46,546 bases of DNA from Acidobacteriota bacterium. Lineage in GTDB: Bacteria > Actinomycetota > Acidimicrobiia > Spongiisociales > ZC4RG35. Below are positions 24,284 through 32,132 of this stretch, piece by piece (position 1 is the first letter of the stretch; each line of letters starts with the position of its first letter). Both the position numbers and the translations under genes were made by a program. Where the stretch lies: contig JACZUI010000017.1 in NCBI GenBank assembly GCA_022573225.1, positions 1-46,546 of the forward strand. The letters run 5' to 3'. Below the pieces are notes generated by a model, which was given only the letters and a program-made list of their open reading frames with translations, did not search any database and was not told the origin of the DNA.

Positions 24284-25090
24284 ATGGAGATACACGCACG
24301 CGGCTTCGGCGAGATCCTCACCGTCGGAATGGGGTACCTCGGCAAGGTATGGCGCAAGCTGATTCCGCCGTCCTTTGGGGCGTTCGTGGTCCTTGGCGCG
24401 GCCACGATCCTGATCTTTCGGGCAACCGGGGCCAATGAGGTCCTCGACCTCATCTTCACCAATCCTGAAGCCCTGGAGACAATGACCGACGAGGAGATCC
24501 TCGAGTTTGGCGGCCAGATCTTCCAGGCAATCGCTTGGGCAGTAGTCCTCCAGTTGATCGCATCGGGTTATGTGGCCCTGGCCGTGCACCGTCTGGTGGC
24601 CGCCGAGATTGCGGGCAACCCGATCTCGGCGGGTGAGGCTGCCAGGTTCGCCTTCACCAGATTGGCCCCGCTGTTGGTTGCCGGCTCCATAGGTGCGATC
24701 GGGATCTTCTTCGGATTGTTGTTTCTGATCGTCCCCGGCGTCTGGCTTGCCGGCAGCCTTGCGATGACCGCACCCGCGATGGCGATCGAGGGATTAGGCC
24801 CGACGGATGCCCTGAGACGGAGCTACCACCTGGTCCGGGGGCGCTGGTTCCCAACTGTTGGATTCATGCTCATGGTCGGTCTCCTCGGCATGGTCGCCGG
24901 TCAGTTCGTTCAACTCGTCGGCGTCCCCCTGTTCACGGTCGGGTCCCTGGGCATCGGGCTCGGGCTCGCCTTTGTCCTCTCGGTCGTGATCCAGGGCTTC
25001 ATCGTTGCCGCCATCGCGGTGATGGGCACCGCCTGGTATGTGGATCTCAGAGCTCGGAAGGAAACGTTGCTCAGCGAGAGTCTCGGCTAA
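24284..25090 (+). CDS. multi-pass membrane protein (GPDPase membrane-domain-like)
   Basis: A 268-residue inner-membrane protein with about six hydrophobic segments, at roughly 30-46, 80-98, 125-155, 180-205 and 215-250. Layout and composition resemble the membrane domain seen in DUF975/glycerophosphodiesterase-membrane-like proteins (LIVPGVWLAGSLAMTAPAMA, then DALRRSYHLVRGRWFPTVGF given in part). Function unknown. It is the only + strand gene in the 18.2-31.2 kb block, wedged between rnc and mutM. Its 3' end overlaps rnc by 20 bases. Confidence 0.75.
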   Translation: MEIHARGFGEILTVGMGYLGKVWRKLIPPSFGAFVVLGAATILIFRATGANEVLDLIFTNPEALETMTDEEILEFGGQIFQAIAWAVVLQLIASGYVALAVHRLVAAEIAGNPISAGEAARFAFTRLAPLLVAGSIGAIGIFFGLLFLIVPGVWLAGSLAMTAPAMAIEGLGPTDALRRSYHLVRGRWFPTVGFMLMVGLLGMVAGQFVQLVGVPLFTVGSLGIGLGLAFVLSVVIQGFIVAAIAVMGTAWYVDLRARKETLLSESLG

Positions 25091-25742
25091 GGGCGTCCAA
25101 CGCCTGATGCGCGGCCCCTTGCTCGGCTTCCTTCTTGGAACGCCCCGCCCCCTCTCCCAAGTCCTTCCCGTCGACGGCAACCACCGACTTGAAGACTCGG
25201 GCATGGTCGGGGCCGGAACCCTGGCTGGTATAGACGGGCCGTCGTACAGGCGCGAGGACTTCCTGGAGACGGGTTTTGTAGTCCTTGACCCCGGGCCGCT
25301 TGGCCCGCTCCACTATCCGGCTGCCCCAAAGCCGGTCAATCAGTTTGGCCGCTTCGTCAAGGCCACCGTCGAGATACACGCCTCCGATCACGGCCTCCAT
25401 CGCGTCGGCGAGTATCGAGTCTTTATCTCGCCCGCCGGTTCTCTCCTCGGCAGGAGCCAACTCGACATGTGAGCCCATATCGATCGACCTGGCCACCTCG
25501 GCCAGCGGTCCGCGGCTCACGACCGCGGCTCGAACCTTCGCCATTTTCCCTTCTGCAAGATGCGGGAAGTCCTCGTAAAGCCGGCGGGTTACCACCAACT
25601 GAAGAACGGCATCGCCGAGAAACTCGAGACGTTCGTTGTCGTTTCGGACCGGATCCTCAGAACTGACCGAGCGGTGTGTCAGGGCAAGACGAAGAAGCGC
25701 GGGCTCATTGAATTGGTAGCCAAGAGCGGATTCGATGCTCAC
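25071..25742 (-). CDS. rnc: ribonuclease III
   Basis: Cuts double-stranded RNA in rRNA and mRNA processing. The 223-residue protein has the catalytic signature NERLEFLGDAVLQLVV, the second acidic site in DAMEAVIGGVYLDGG, and a C-terminal dsRNA-binding domain (DYKTRLQEVL, then GRSKKEAEQGAAHQAL). The ATG overlaps the plsX stop by 4 bases. Its last 20 bases overlap the converging membrane gene, so the two transcripts would be antisense at their ends. Confidence 0.93.
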   Translation of the reverse strand: MSIESALGYQFNEPALLRLALTHRSVSSEDPVRNDNERLEFLGDAVLQLVVTRRLYEDFPHLAEGKMAKVRAAVVSRGPLAEVARSIDMGSHVELAPAEERTGGRDKDSILADAMEAVIGGVYLDGGLDEAAKLIDRLWGSRIVERAKRPGVKDYKTRLQEVLAPVRRPVYTSQGSGPDHARVFKSVVAVDGKDLGEGAGRSKKEAEQGAAHQALDALSRDSR

Positions 25743-26713
25743 AGTGACGCGATCATGGAGGCCACCTGATCGGGTAGGCCCTTGTCGGCTCCATCCATCG
25801 CCACTACCAGCGCATTGCAGATCGAAGTCCGGCTGGAGCTGCCGTGGGCAATAACCACGACACCCTTCACACCGAGTAGTTGCGCCCCGCCATAGGTTTC
25901 GTAATCCAAATGCTCTCGGACCTTCACCAACAGAGGCCTGATCGCCTCCTGCAGCTTGGAGTCGAGTTTCGCCACTTCCTCATCGGTGTAGTCGGCCACC
26001 ATCTGCGCAGTTCCCTCAATCGTCTTGAGGAATACGTTGCCGGTAAATCCGTCGGTAACGATCACGTCCGCTTTGTCGACCGCGATGTCCCTGCCTTCGA
26101 CGTTGCCGATGAAACGAACCCAGCTCTCTTCGAGGAGGTCGTAGGCGGCCCTCTCGAGAGCACGACCCTTCCCCTTTTCCTCGCCGATGGACAACAAGCC
26201 AACCCGGGGGTTCTCCACGCCTAAGAGCGCCCGACTGGCGAGACTGCCCATGACCGCGAACTGGAGGAGTTGCTCCGGCTTCACGTCCGGGTTCGCTCCC
26301 ATGTCGAGCACCATCGTGGGAGTTCCCGGAGTGGGAAACACGCTGACGATGGGTGGCCGGGAAATCCCCTTCACCCGCCCGACGACAATGGCCGCGGCAG
26401 CCATCGCGGCGCCGGTTGAACCAGCCGACACGAATCCATCGGCATTACCCTCGGCAACGAGACGGGCAGCCACTGTTACCGATGCCCCCGGCTTTTCTCT
26501 CAGGGCATGAGCCGGGTCGTCACCCATCCCGATGACATCGGGTGCGTCGACAATGGGAAGGCGAAAGTCATGCTTGGCCAGCTCGGCCACCATTGTGTTG
26601 TGTTCACCAACGAGGACGACATCGACGCCGCGACGCGAGGCGTCGACGGCTCCAGCGACTGTTTCCTCGGGGGCATGGTCGCCCCCCATCGCGTCGAGAG
26701 CGATCCGAACCAA
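25739..26713 (-). CDS. plsX: phosphate acyltransferase PlsX
   Basis: Makes acyl phosphate from acyl-ACP for phosphatidic acid synthesis. The 324-residue protein starts VRIALDAMGGDHAPEETV (with initiating Met in place of Leu) and has the PlsX segments GFVSAGSTGAAMAAA and VVTDGFTGNVFLKTIEG (in part: TDGFTGNVFLK). A TTG start lies 2 bases after the rpmF stop. The rpmF-plsX-rnc order is conserved in many bacteria. Confidence 0.92.
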   Translation of the reverse strand: MVRIALDAMGGDHAPEETVAGAVDASRRGVDVVLVGEHNTMVAELAKHDFRLPIVDAPDVIGMGDDPAHALREKPGASVTVAARLVAEGNADGFVSAGSTGAAMAAAAIVVGRVKGISRPPIVSVFPTPGTPTMVLDMGANPDVKPEQLLQFAVMGSLASRALLGVENPRVGLLSIGEEKGKGRALERAAYDLLEESWVRFIGNVEGRDIAVDKADVIVTDGFTGNVFLKTIEGTAQMVADYTDEEVAKLDSKLQEAIRPLLVKVREHLDYETYGGAQLLGVKGVVVIAHGSSSRTSICNALVVAMDGADKGLPDQVASMIASL

Positions 26714-26715
26714 AC

Positions 26716-26892
26716 TCAGTTGGCCTCGACTACCTCACGGCCGCTGTAAGTCCCGCACTCACGACAGACGCGGTGGGGCAACTTCGGCGTGCCGCACTGC
26801 TCGCAGGCGACTGAGTTGGGGCTTGAGACTTTCCAGGCAGCCTTGCGCTGCCGGGTCCGTGAACGCGACATCTTTTTCTTGGGCACCGCCAT
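26716..26892 (-). CDS. rpmF: 50S ribosomal protein L32
   Basis: A 58-residue protein of the large ribosomal subunit. It starts MAVPKKKMSRSRTRQRK and has a zinc ribbon (CEQCG, then CRECG), as expected for the zinc-binding form of L32. Identified by reading the strand directly. It lies between yceD and plsX as usual. Confidence 0.93.
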   Translation of the reverse strand: MAVPKKKMSRSRTRQRKAAWKVSSPNSVACEQCGTPKLPHRVCRECGTYSGREVVEAN

Positions 26893-26913
26893 TGGGGGGC
26901 ACTCCTTGGTATC

Positions 26914-27405
26914 TCAGGAATCGAACAGATCTTTCAGGACGGCGAAAGGCGAGTCAGTGTCATCCTCATGACCGTCGCAGGGGTCACTATTCAAGTCGGT
27001 TCCGCATGTTGGGCAAAGTCCCAGACAATCCTCACGGCACACAGGAGCGGCCGGCAGCGCCAGAGCCAACTCGGCGCGAGCCGGCAGGGACACATCGATC
27101 TCGCCCTCGGCGATCCCAAAGCCGTCCTCATCGGGAATGACGCCGAAGTACTGCTCCACAGCTATCGAGATCTCCTCATCCCATTTGGTGAGGCATTTCG
27201 TGCAGATCACGTGAACCGTGGCCAGGGCCCGAAACTCCGCCATGACCCCATCGGGAAGGCCATGCACGGTCCCGACCACCGACATCGGGCCGTCGATTGT
27301 GCTCTCGCCGAGGCGAAGACTCACCGATTGTCGGCCGGAGAAAGAACGCTCCTTCCCGGGCGACCCGATCAGGTTGCCGATCGGGACAACAATTTCACCG
27401 GTCAT
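26914..27405 (-). CDS. yceD: YceD/DUF177 family protein
   Basis: A 163-residue protein of the family encoded next to rpmF in most bacteria and linked to 23S rRNA accumulation. It starts MTGEIVVPIGNLIGSPG one base after the stop of the DivIVA-like gene; the longer frame to 27504 is not used. A CxxC (VICTKC) lies at the centre and a Cys-rich tail (CREDCLGLCPTCG) follows, typical of the bacterial family. Confidence 0.88.
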   Translation of the reverse strand: MTGEIVVPIGNLIGSPGKERSFSGRQSVSLRLGESTIDGPMSVVGTVHGLPDGVMAEFRALATVHVICTKCLTKWDEEISIAVEQYFGVIPDEDGFGIAEGEIDVSLPARAELALALPAAPVCREDCLGLCPTCGTDLNSDPCDGHEDDTDSPFAVLKDLFDS

Positions 27406-27406
27406 G

Positions 27407-27964
27407 TCAGATCGGCACGTCCGGCGGTTTGGGCCGGGCCTGATGGAACTCATCCCGAGCAGTCCGGACCTGGTTGATGGTCTCGGAAAGGAGGCCCTCA
27501 ACACGCTGAAGCTTCTTCTCTATCTCGTCCTCTGTCTCCAGCCGCAGCCTCCTTGCTTCGCCCTCGGCACGACGAACGAGGATGTTGGCCTCCTCGACAG
27601 CCTCGGCAAGGATGTTTGAGTTGGAGATCAGCTCGTCGGCTTCCTTGCGAGAGCGGTCGACAATCTCATGTGCATTCTCATTGGTACGAGCGATGAATGC
27701 CTCCCGCTCGCGAACCATCCAGCGGGCTGCACGCAGCTCGTCGGGCAGTTCCACCCGAATTCGCTCTAGTTTCTCGAGGAATTGCTCGCGGTCCACCATC
27801 GCATTGCTGGAAAGAGGAACCGACTTCGCCTCGTGAAGGTGGACGATCAGGTCGTCGACCATATCCTGAAGGTCTCCGACCTCGGTTCGGGCCCCCTGAT
27901 CCAACTCGACCGATTCGTTTGCTGGTGCCCCTGTCTTTTCACTCATTGCAGTCTCTTCGCTCAT
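27407..27964 (-). CDS. DivIVA-domain coiled-coil protein (SepIVA-like)
   Basis: A 185-residue, highly charged, mostly coiled-coil protein (residues about 55-175). The start MSEETAMSEKTG overlaps the coaD stop by 4 bases. It occupies the place, just before yceD, where mycobacteria encode SepIVA (Rv2927c), a DivIVA-type factor for septation and cell elongation. The N-terminal part is short for a classic DivIVA domain. A role in growth or division is inferred from position and fold only. Confidence 0.75.
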   Translation of the reverse strand: MSEETAMSEKTGAPANESVELDQGARTEVGDLQDMVDDLIVHLHEAKSVPLSSNAMVDREQFLEKLERIRVELPDELRAARWMVREREAFIARTNENAHEIVDRSRKEADELISNSNILAEAVEEANILVRRAEGEARRLRLETEDEIEKKLQRVEGLLSETINQVRTARDEFHQARPKPPDVPI

Positions 27965-28428
27965 CGCAGTCGCTCCTTGAGAGCACTTTCTACAACATCG
28001 GGGACCAATCCGCTGACCGATCCACCGAGTCGCGCCACTTCTCTGACCAGGGAAGAGGAGACGAAGCTCCAATCTGCCTTGGTGGCCATGAAAACCGTTT
28101 CCATGCCGCTGAGGTGGCTATTCATCTGGGCCATCTGGAATTCGAACTCGTAATCAGCAACGGTCCGAAGCCCCTTTACCACGACGTCTGCTCCCGTCTC
28201 GTCGGCGAAATCGACCAACAGTCCGCTGAACGTGACGACTCTGGCCCGCTCCCCGAACATCTCCGTCAACATCGCGAGTCTCTCATCCGTCGTGAAGAAC
28301 GTGTCCTTCGCCGGGTTGTCGACCACTGCCACAACGACCTGGTCGAACGAGGCGATAGTTCGCTCGATCACGTCCACATGCCCGTTGGTCGGGGGGTCAA
28401 AGCTCCCGGGGCAGAGTGCGGTGGTCAT
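27961..28428 (-). CDS. coaD: phosphopantetheine adenylyltransferase
   Basis: Catalyses the fourth step of coenzyme A synthesis, joining AMP to 4'-phosphopantetheine. The 155-residue protein starts MTTALCPGSFDPPTNGHVDV with the TxGH nucleotidyltransferase motif, and has VVVKGLRTVADYEFE and the VSSSLVREVARLGGSV segment near its end. The ATG overlaps the rsmD stop by 4 bases. Confidence 0.93.
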   Translation of the reverse strand: MTTALCPGSFDPPTNGHVDVIERTIASFDQVVVAVVDNPAKDTFFTTDERLAMLTEMFGERARVVTFSGLLVDFADETGADVVVKGLRTVADYEFEFQMAQMNSHLSGMETVFMATKADWSFVSSSLVREVARLGGSVSGLVPDVVESALKERLR

Positions 28429-28970
28429 TGGTCCTGGCCCTCTTTCTCGTATCTAAGGATTCTTGTATCTCCGTATCGCCGATTGGTGGCAACTCGCCAG
28501 GATTCTGGCGGCGTCGGTACCTCGTCGCTGTGGCGCCTCGAGATGATTATCTCAGCTTGCGCATCTACCAGACGGTCGACCCTTGCCAGGGCGGTTTCAA
28601 TCTCATCTCGGCCCAAGGGCCACGGAGGATCCATGAAGACGAGGTCGAATGATCCGTCTGAGCGTTTCAGGAAGTCCTCGACCGAAGAGCTGACCACAGT
28701 TCCTCCCAGGCCCACGGCTTCGACGTTCCTCCTCAATGCTCCCAGCGCCTTATGACCGTTCTCGACAAAGGTTGCCCGGGTCGCCCCCCGGGAAAGGGCT
28801 TCCAGCCCGAACGAGCCGGAGCCCGCGTAGAGGTCGAGAACGGCGGCTGACTCAACCCAGTCGCCAATCGATGAGAACACGGCCTCGCGCACCCGGTCGG
28901 TAACCGGGCGGGTGCCTTTGGAGTCGGGCGCCACCAACCGCCGGCTTCGGGCTGTCCCCGCGATGATGCG
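28425..28970 (-). CDS. rsmD: 16S rRNA (guanine-N2)-methyltransferase RsmD
   Basis: Methylates G966 of 16S rRNA. The 181-residue protein starts MRIIAGTARSRRLVAP, has motif I VLDLYAGSGSFGLEALSRG and the catalytic DLVFMDPPW (usual form N/DPPY/F). The ATG at 28970 is preferred over one 18 bases upstream because the family starts MRIIAG. It is separated from recG by the inverted repeat at 28988-29032. Confidence 0.92.
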   Translation of the reverse strand, partial: RIIAGTARSRRLVAPDSKGTRPVTDRVREAVFSSIGDWVESAAVLDLYAGSGSFGLEALSRGATRATFVENGHKALGALRRNVEAVGLGGTVVSSSVEDFLKRSDGSFDLVFMDPPWPLGRDEIETALARVDRLVDAQAEIIISRRHSDEVPTPPESWRVATNRRYGDTRILRYEKEGQDQ

Positions 28971-28987
28971 CATGTAGAGACGGTACA

Positions 28988-29032
28988 AGCGTGTGCAAAT
29001 ACGGGTGCCCCGGCCCGGTTTCTACACACGCT
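28988..29032. repeat. REP-like inverted repeat, copy A (after recG)
   Basis: A 45-base element with arms AGCGTGTGCAAAT and (reverse complement) AGCGTGTGTAGA. It begins at the recG stop codon, so the TGA is joined to the right arm. A near copy lies at 32087-32132 after ddl. It can form a strong hairpin and may end or trim the recG transcript before rsmD. There is no T-tract. Confidence 0.75.
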
Positions 29033-31197
29033 CAGCTGACAAAGAGCCAGTCCACCGAGTCGCCCAGCATCGCCCGAACCTCAGCAGCCAACTCGGGGTG
29101 GCCCGACAATTGCGGGTCGTCGTCGACCATCCCGAAAGCGTCTCGCCGGGCAGCCACGAGCGTGTCGAAGTCCTCGAGGATGTCCGCCAGCCGGAGATCC
29201 TTGACCCCCGATTGGCGTGTACCAAAAACGGTTCCCTGGCCCCGGATTCGGAGGTCTTCCTCGGCCAGGCGAAAACCGTCGTTGGTGCCGGCCATTGCAG
29301 CCAGCCGCCCCTCGGCCTCATCCGTCGTTGGGTCGGCGATCAGCAGGCATGTCCCCGGATATTCGCCGCGGCCGACCCGACCCCGGAGCTGATGAAGCTG
29401 GCTCAGTCCGAATCGGTCTGCATCCTCGATCACCATGACGGTTGCGTTGGGGACGTCGATCCCCACCTCGATGACCGTTGTGGAAACCAGCACGTCGATG
29501 TCGCCGGCCCTGAACTCGGCCATGACCGCCTCTTTGTCGGCGGGTCTGAGCTGACCATGGATGAGCCCGACCCGCAGATCGGGCATGAGAGCAGATAACC
29601 GCTCGTATTCAGCGACAGCGGACGCTGCCTCGACCTTGGGACTGTCCTCGACAAGCGGGCACACCACGAACGCCTGACGTCCCTCCGCAGCCTCCTCCAT
29701 GATCAGTTTCCAGGCCGTCGACTCCTCCATCGGGGTCAGGACGCTGGTCTTGACCGGAGTCCGACCCGGAGGCATTTCGTCGATGATCGAGACATCGAGG
29801 TCGCCGTAGAGGGTCATTGACAGCGTTCTCGGAATGGGAGTGGCGGTCATGATGAGCAGGTCTGGCACAACGTCGGAAGCCTTCTCCTTGAGCTGGACTC
29901 TCTGTGCCACGCCAAACCGATGCTGCTCGTCGACAACGGCAACCCCGAGCCGGGAGAAGACCACCCCTTCTTGGATCAACGCATGAGTGCCCACCAACAG
30001 ATCGACCTGGCCAGAGGCCACATCCTCGAGCAGCTCGGTCCGGCTGATCTCCGGTTTGTAATTGGCTGCGGCTCTTGATCCCGTGAGGAGGGCGAAGTGG
30101 ACTGCTGGGTCGTCGCTGGTGAAGAGGCTGTCCATGCCTAGGTCGGAGCCGGGTCCGTGAAGGTCCGGCGAAAGGCCGGCGTCCGCCAGCAGGCTGGTGA
30201 CGCCGAGATAATGCTGTTCAGCGAGAACCTCAGTGGGAGCCATGATCGCTCCCTGCCAGCCACCCTCGATGCCGTTCAGCAAAGTCGCGACCGCGACCAC
30301 TGTCTTCCCGGATCCAACCTCACCCTGAAGCAGACGGTGCATGGGGTGAGCGGTGCGAAGATCGCCTTCGATTTCGTCGAGGACTCTCTTCTGCGCCCCG
30401 GTCAACTCGTAGGGAAGTCCGGAGATGAATCGGCCGCTGAGCTCGCCGCTGGGCTCATGCGGTATCCCCACGGCGTCGAACATCTGTATCCGTTTCTGAA
30501 GCGCAAGCGCCAGTTCCAGCCGGAAAAGTTCGTCGTACACGAGACGATGCCGGGCAGGCCCGATCCGATCCATCGACTCGGGGAAGTGGATGTCCCAGAA
30601 GGCCTGGTCGCGGGACATCAGATGATTGTCGGCGACGATCGCGGGCGGGATCGGATCACCAATGGGCCGAGAGCGAGTGAGAGCATTGTGTATGGCCCGC
30701 CGCATGATCCCAGGGCTCACATTGCCGGCCGATGAATGGATGGGCACCACCCGCCCCGTCTCGAGTGACTCGGATGGCGAATCCAGCACGTCAACCGCTG
30801 GACTCTTCATCTGGAGGGCACCGCGGAAGGATTCGACAACCCCGGAGAGGGCGACTTGGGACCCCACGGTCAGCTGGCGCTGGCGAAATGTCTGGTTGAA
30901 CCAGACGGCTTTGATCATCGCGGTGTCGTCGAAGATCTTGGCCTCGATAATGGCCAGATTGCGACGGGGACGCCTCGTGCTCACCGCCTTCACCTCGCCG
31001 ATTACGGTCACCTCGGCTCCAAGCGGTATCTGCGCGATGGGGACCTTGCGGCTCCGATCGATATATCGGCGCGGCACATGGTGGAGAAGGTCGGCCACGC
31101 TGTGAATCCCCGAATTGGCGAGTGCCTGAGATCGTTTGCCCGCCAGGCCCTTCACCTCGGACACGGCGACCTCGGCCAGCCGGCTCAGGCTTGCCAT
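29032..31197 (-). CDS. recG: ATP-dependent DNA helicase RecG
   Basis: Branch-migrates Holliday junctions and rescues stalled replication forks. The 721-residue protein has an N-terminal OB/wedge region, Walker A GEVGSGKTVVA, the VAVVDEQHRFGV box (usual form DEQHRFG), ATPIPRTLSMTLYGDLD, and the motif VI region QLRGRVGRGEYPG. Length is normal for the family. It heads the leftward block and faces away from rpmB. Confidence 0.95.
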   Translation of the reverse strand: MASLSRLAEVAVSEVKGLAGKRSQALANSGIHSVADLLHHVPRRYIDRSRKVPIAQIPLGAEVTVIGEVKAVSTRRPRRNLAIIEAKIFDDTAMIKAVWFNQTFRQRQLTVGSQVALSGVVESFRGALQMKSPAVDVLDSPSESLETGRVVPIHSSAGNVSPGIMRRAIHNALTRSRPIGDPIPPAIVADNHLMSRDQAFWDIHFPESMDRIGPARHRLVYDELFRLELALALQKRIQMFDAVGIPHEPSGELSGRFISGLPYELTGAQKRVLDEIEGDLRTAHPMHRLLQGEVGSGKTVVAVATLLNGIEGGWQGAIMAPTEVLAEQHYLGVTSLLADAGLSPDLHGPGSDLGMDSLFTSDDPAVHFALLTGSRAAANYKPEISRTELLEDVASGQVDLLVGTHALIQEGVVFSRLGVAVVDEQHRFGVAQRVQLKEKASDVVPDLLIMTATPIPRTLSMTLYGDLDVSIIDEMPPGRTPVKTSVLTPMEESTAWKLIMEEAAEGRQAFVVCPLVEDSPKVEAASAVAEYERLSALMPDLRVGLIHGQLRPADKEAVMAEFRAGDIDVLVSTTVIEVGIDVPNATVMVIEDADRFGLSQLHQLRGRVGRGEYPGTCLLIADPTTDEAEGRLAAMAGTNDGFRLAEEDLRIRGQGTVFGTRQSGVKDLRLADILEDFDTLVAARRDAFGMVDDDPQLSGHPELAAEVRAMLGDSVDWLFVS

Positions 31198-31340
31198 GAA
31201 CGGTCACCTTGGCTGAATTGGCCCACAACGCCACGGTACATCCGGAGTAGGACTTGAACCGGAACGCCGCTATTCTTTTCCGCGGTCACGCGGTGCCGAT
31301 CGGCCCGTCTAATCTTCCGGCCCGTTCCAGGAGTCTTTTC

Positions 31341-31529
31341 ATGTCTTATCGCTGTGAGATCTGCGGCAAGGAGCCAAGCTTCGGCAAGTCCGTGAGCTTC
31401 TCCCACAAGCGCAACAACAGGCGCTGGCTGCCCAACATCCAGAGGGTCCGTGTCAAGCACGGCTCCAACACCCGTCGCGCCCGTGTCTGCACCTCCTGCA
31501 TCCGGGCCGGCAAGGTAGTGAAGGCCTGA
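31341..31529 (+). CDS. rpmB: 50S ribosomal protein L28
   Basis: A 62-residue large-subunit protein: [20 protein letters not shown], with zinc-type Cys pairs CEIC and CTSC, and the [16 protein letters not shown] core. The ATG at 31341 has AGGAG 8 to 12 bases upstream; the frame upstream is non-coding. A TAATCT element at about 31310 could be the -10 promoter box. Followed after 2 bases by the cold-shock-domain gene. Confidence 0.92.
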   Translation: MSYRCEICGKEPSFGKSVSFSHKRNNRRWLPNIQRVRVKHGSNTRRARVCTSCIRAGKVVKA

Positions 31530-31531
31530 CA

Positions 31532-31747
31532 ATGGCTCAGGGCGTGGTCAAGACCTACGACCCTGTCACCGGCGCGGGCGTCATCGTCCGAGACGACGAC
31601 AAGTCCGAGGTCTACCTTCGCCCCGGGTCCCTCAAGGGATCCATCTTCCGCAATCTCAGACAGGGCCAACGTCTGGTGTTTGACATAGTCGACGAGGAGG
31701 GTCATCTCTTCGCCACTGCTCTCCGAATGGGCCAAGAGGGTTATTGA
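31532..31747 (+). CDS. cold-shock-domain-like protein
   Basis: A 71-residue protein with a cold-shock/OB fold pattern: GVVKTYDPVTGAGVIVRDDD (the GxVKxxxxxxGxGxI strand) and then VYLRPGSLKGSIFRNLRQGQ. The aromatic RNP1 motif KGFGFI is replaced by a GAGVIV segment, so it is divergent and nucleic-acid binding may be altered. It starts 2 bases after rpmB, hinting at a ribosome-related role. Confidence 0.7.
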   Translation: MAQGVVKTYDPVTGAGVIVRDDDKSEVYLRPGSLKGSIFRNLRQGQRLVFDIVDEEGHLFATALRMGQEGY

Positions 31748-31840
31748 GGAGTCTGCGCTCAATCCAGGCCAATCGGGCGTAATCCCCCGACGACCGCGAC
31801 TGTGTAGGGTTCCGGCCCCCTAGAGCTATAGGAGGCTCAA

Positions 31841-32074
31841 TTGGTCGAGGCTTATGTCCTGATCCAGACCGAGGTCGGCAAGGCCGCCCTGGTCGCAGAG
31901 GCAGTGCGAGAGATCCCCGGTGTTGGCTCCGGAGACGACGTCACCGGTCCTTATGACGTCATAGTCAAGGCAAGCGCCGAGGACGTCGACTCGCTGGGCA
32001 AGCTCGTCGTCGCCAAGATCCAGGCGATCGAGGGAATCACACGCACCCTTACCTGCCCGGTTGTGCACCTCTGA
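31841..32074 (+). CDS. stand-alone RAM (Lrp/AsnC ligand-binding) domain protein
   Basis: A 77-residue protein equal to the effector-binding RAM domain of Lrp/AsnC regulators, without the DNA-binding HTH. It reads VEAYVLIQTEVGKAALVAEA, then GVGSGDDVTGPYDVIVKASA and ends GITRTLTCPVVHL. A TTG start follows a perfect AGGAGG with a 5-base spacer. Such single-domain proteins oligomerise and bind amino acids, and may modulate full-length Lrp proteins. Its ligand is unknown. Confidence 0.8.
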   Translation: MVEAYVLIQTEVGKAALVAEAVREIPGVGSGDDVTGPYDVIVKASAEDVDSLGKLVVAKIQAIEGITRTLTCPVVHL

Positions 32075-32086
32075 TCTGACCTCTCG

Positions 32087-32132
32087 AGCGTGTGCAAATC
32101 ACGGGGGTAGAGCACCGGGATTTACACACGCT
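32087..32132. repeat. REP-like inverted repeat, copy B (after ddl)
   Basis: A 46-base element with arms AGCGTGTGCAAATCACGG and (reverse complement) AGCGTGTGTAAATCCCGG, about 16 of 18 matching. It starts at the ddl stop codon and fills the gap between the converging RAM-domain gene and ddl, where it could act as a two-way terminator. Its left arm shares the first 13 bases exactly with copy A at 28988. Confidence 0.8.

Noticed and set aside
31242-31320. tRNA-like sequence on the minus strand (GGTTCAAGTCC and CCGGA acceptor arms)
   Set aside because: Only five acceptor pairs form, and the T-arm, D-arm and anticodon arm do not fold as a tRNA. The T-loop consensus can occur by chance in 46 kb, and the region fits the rpmB promoter.
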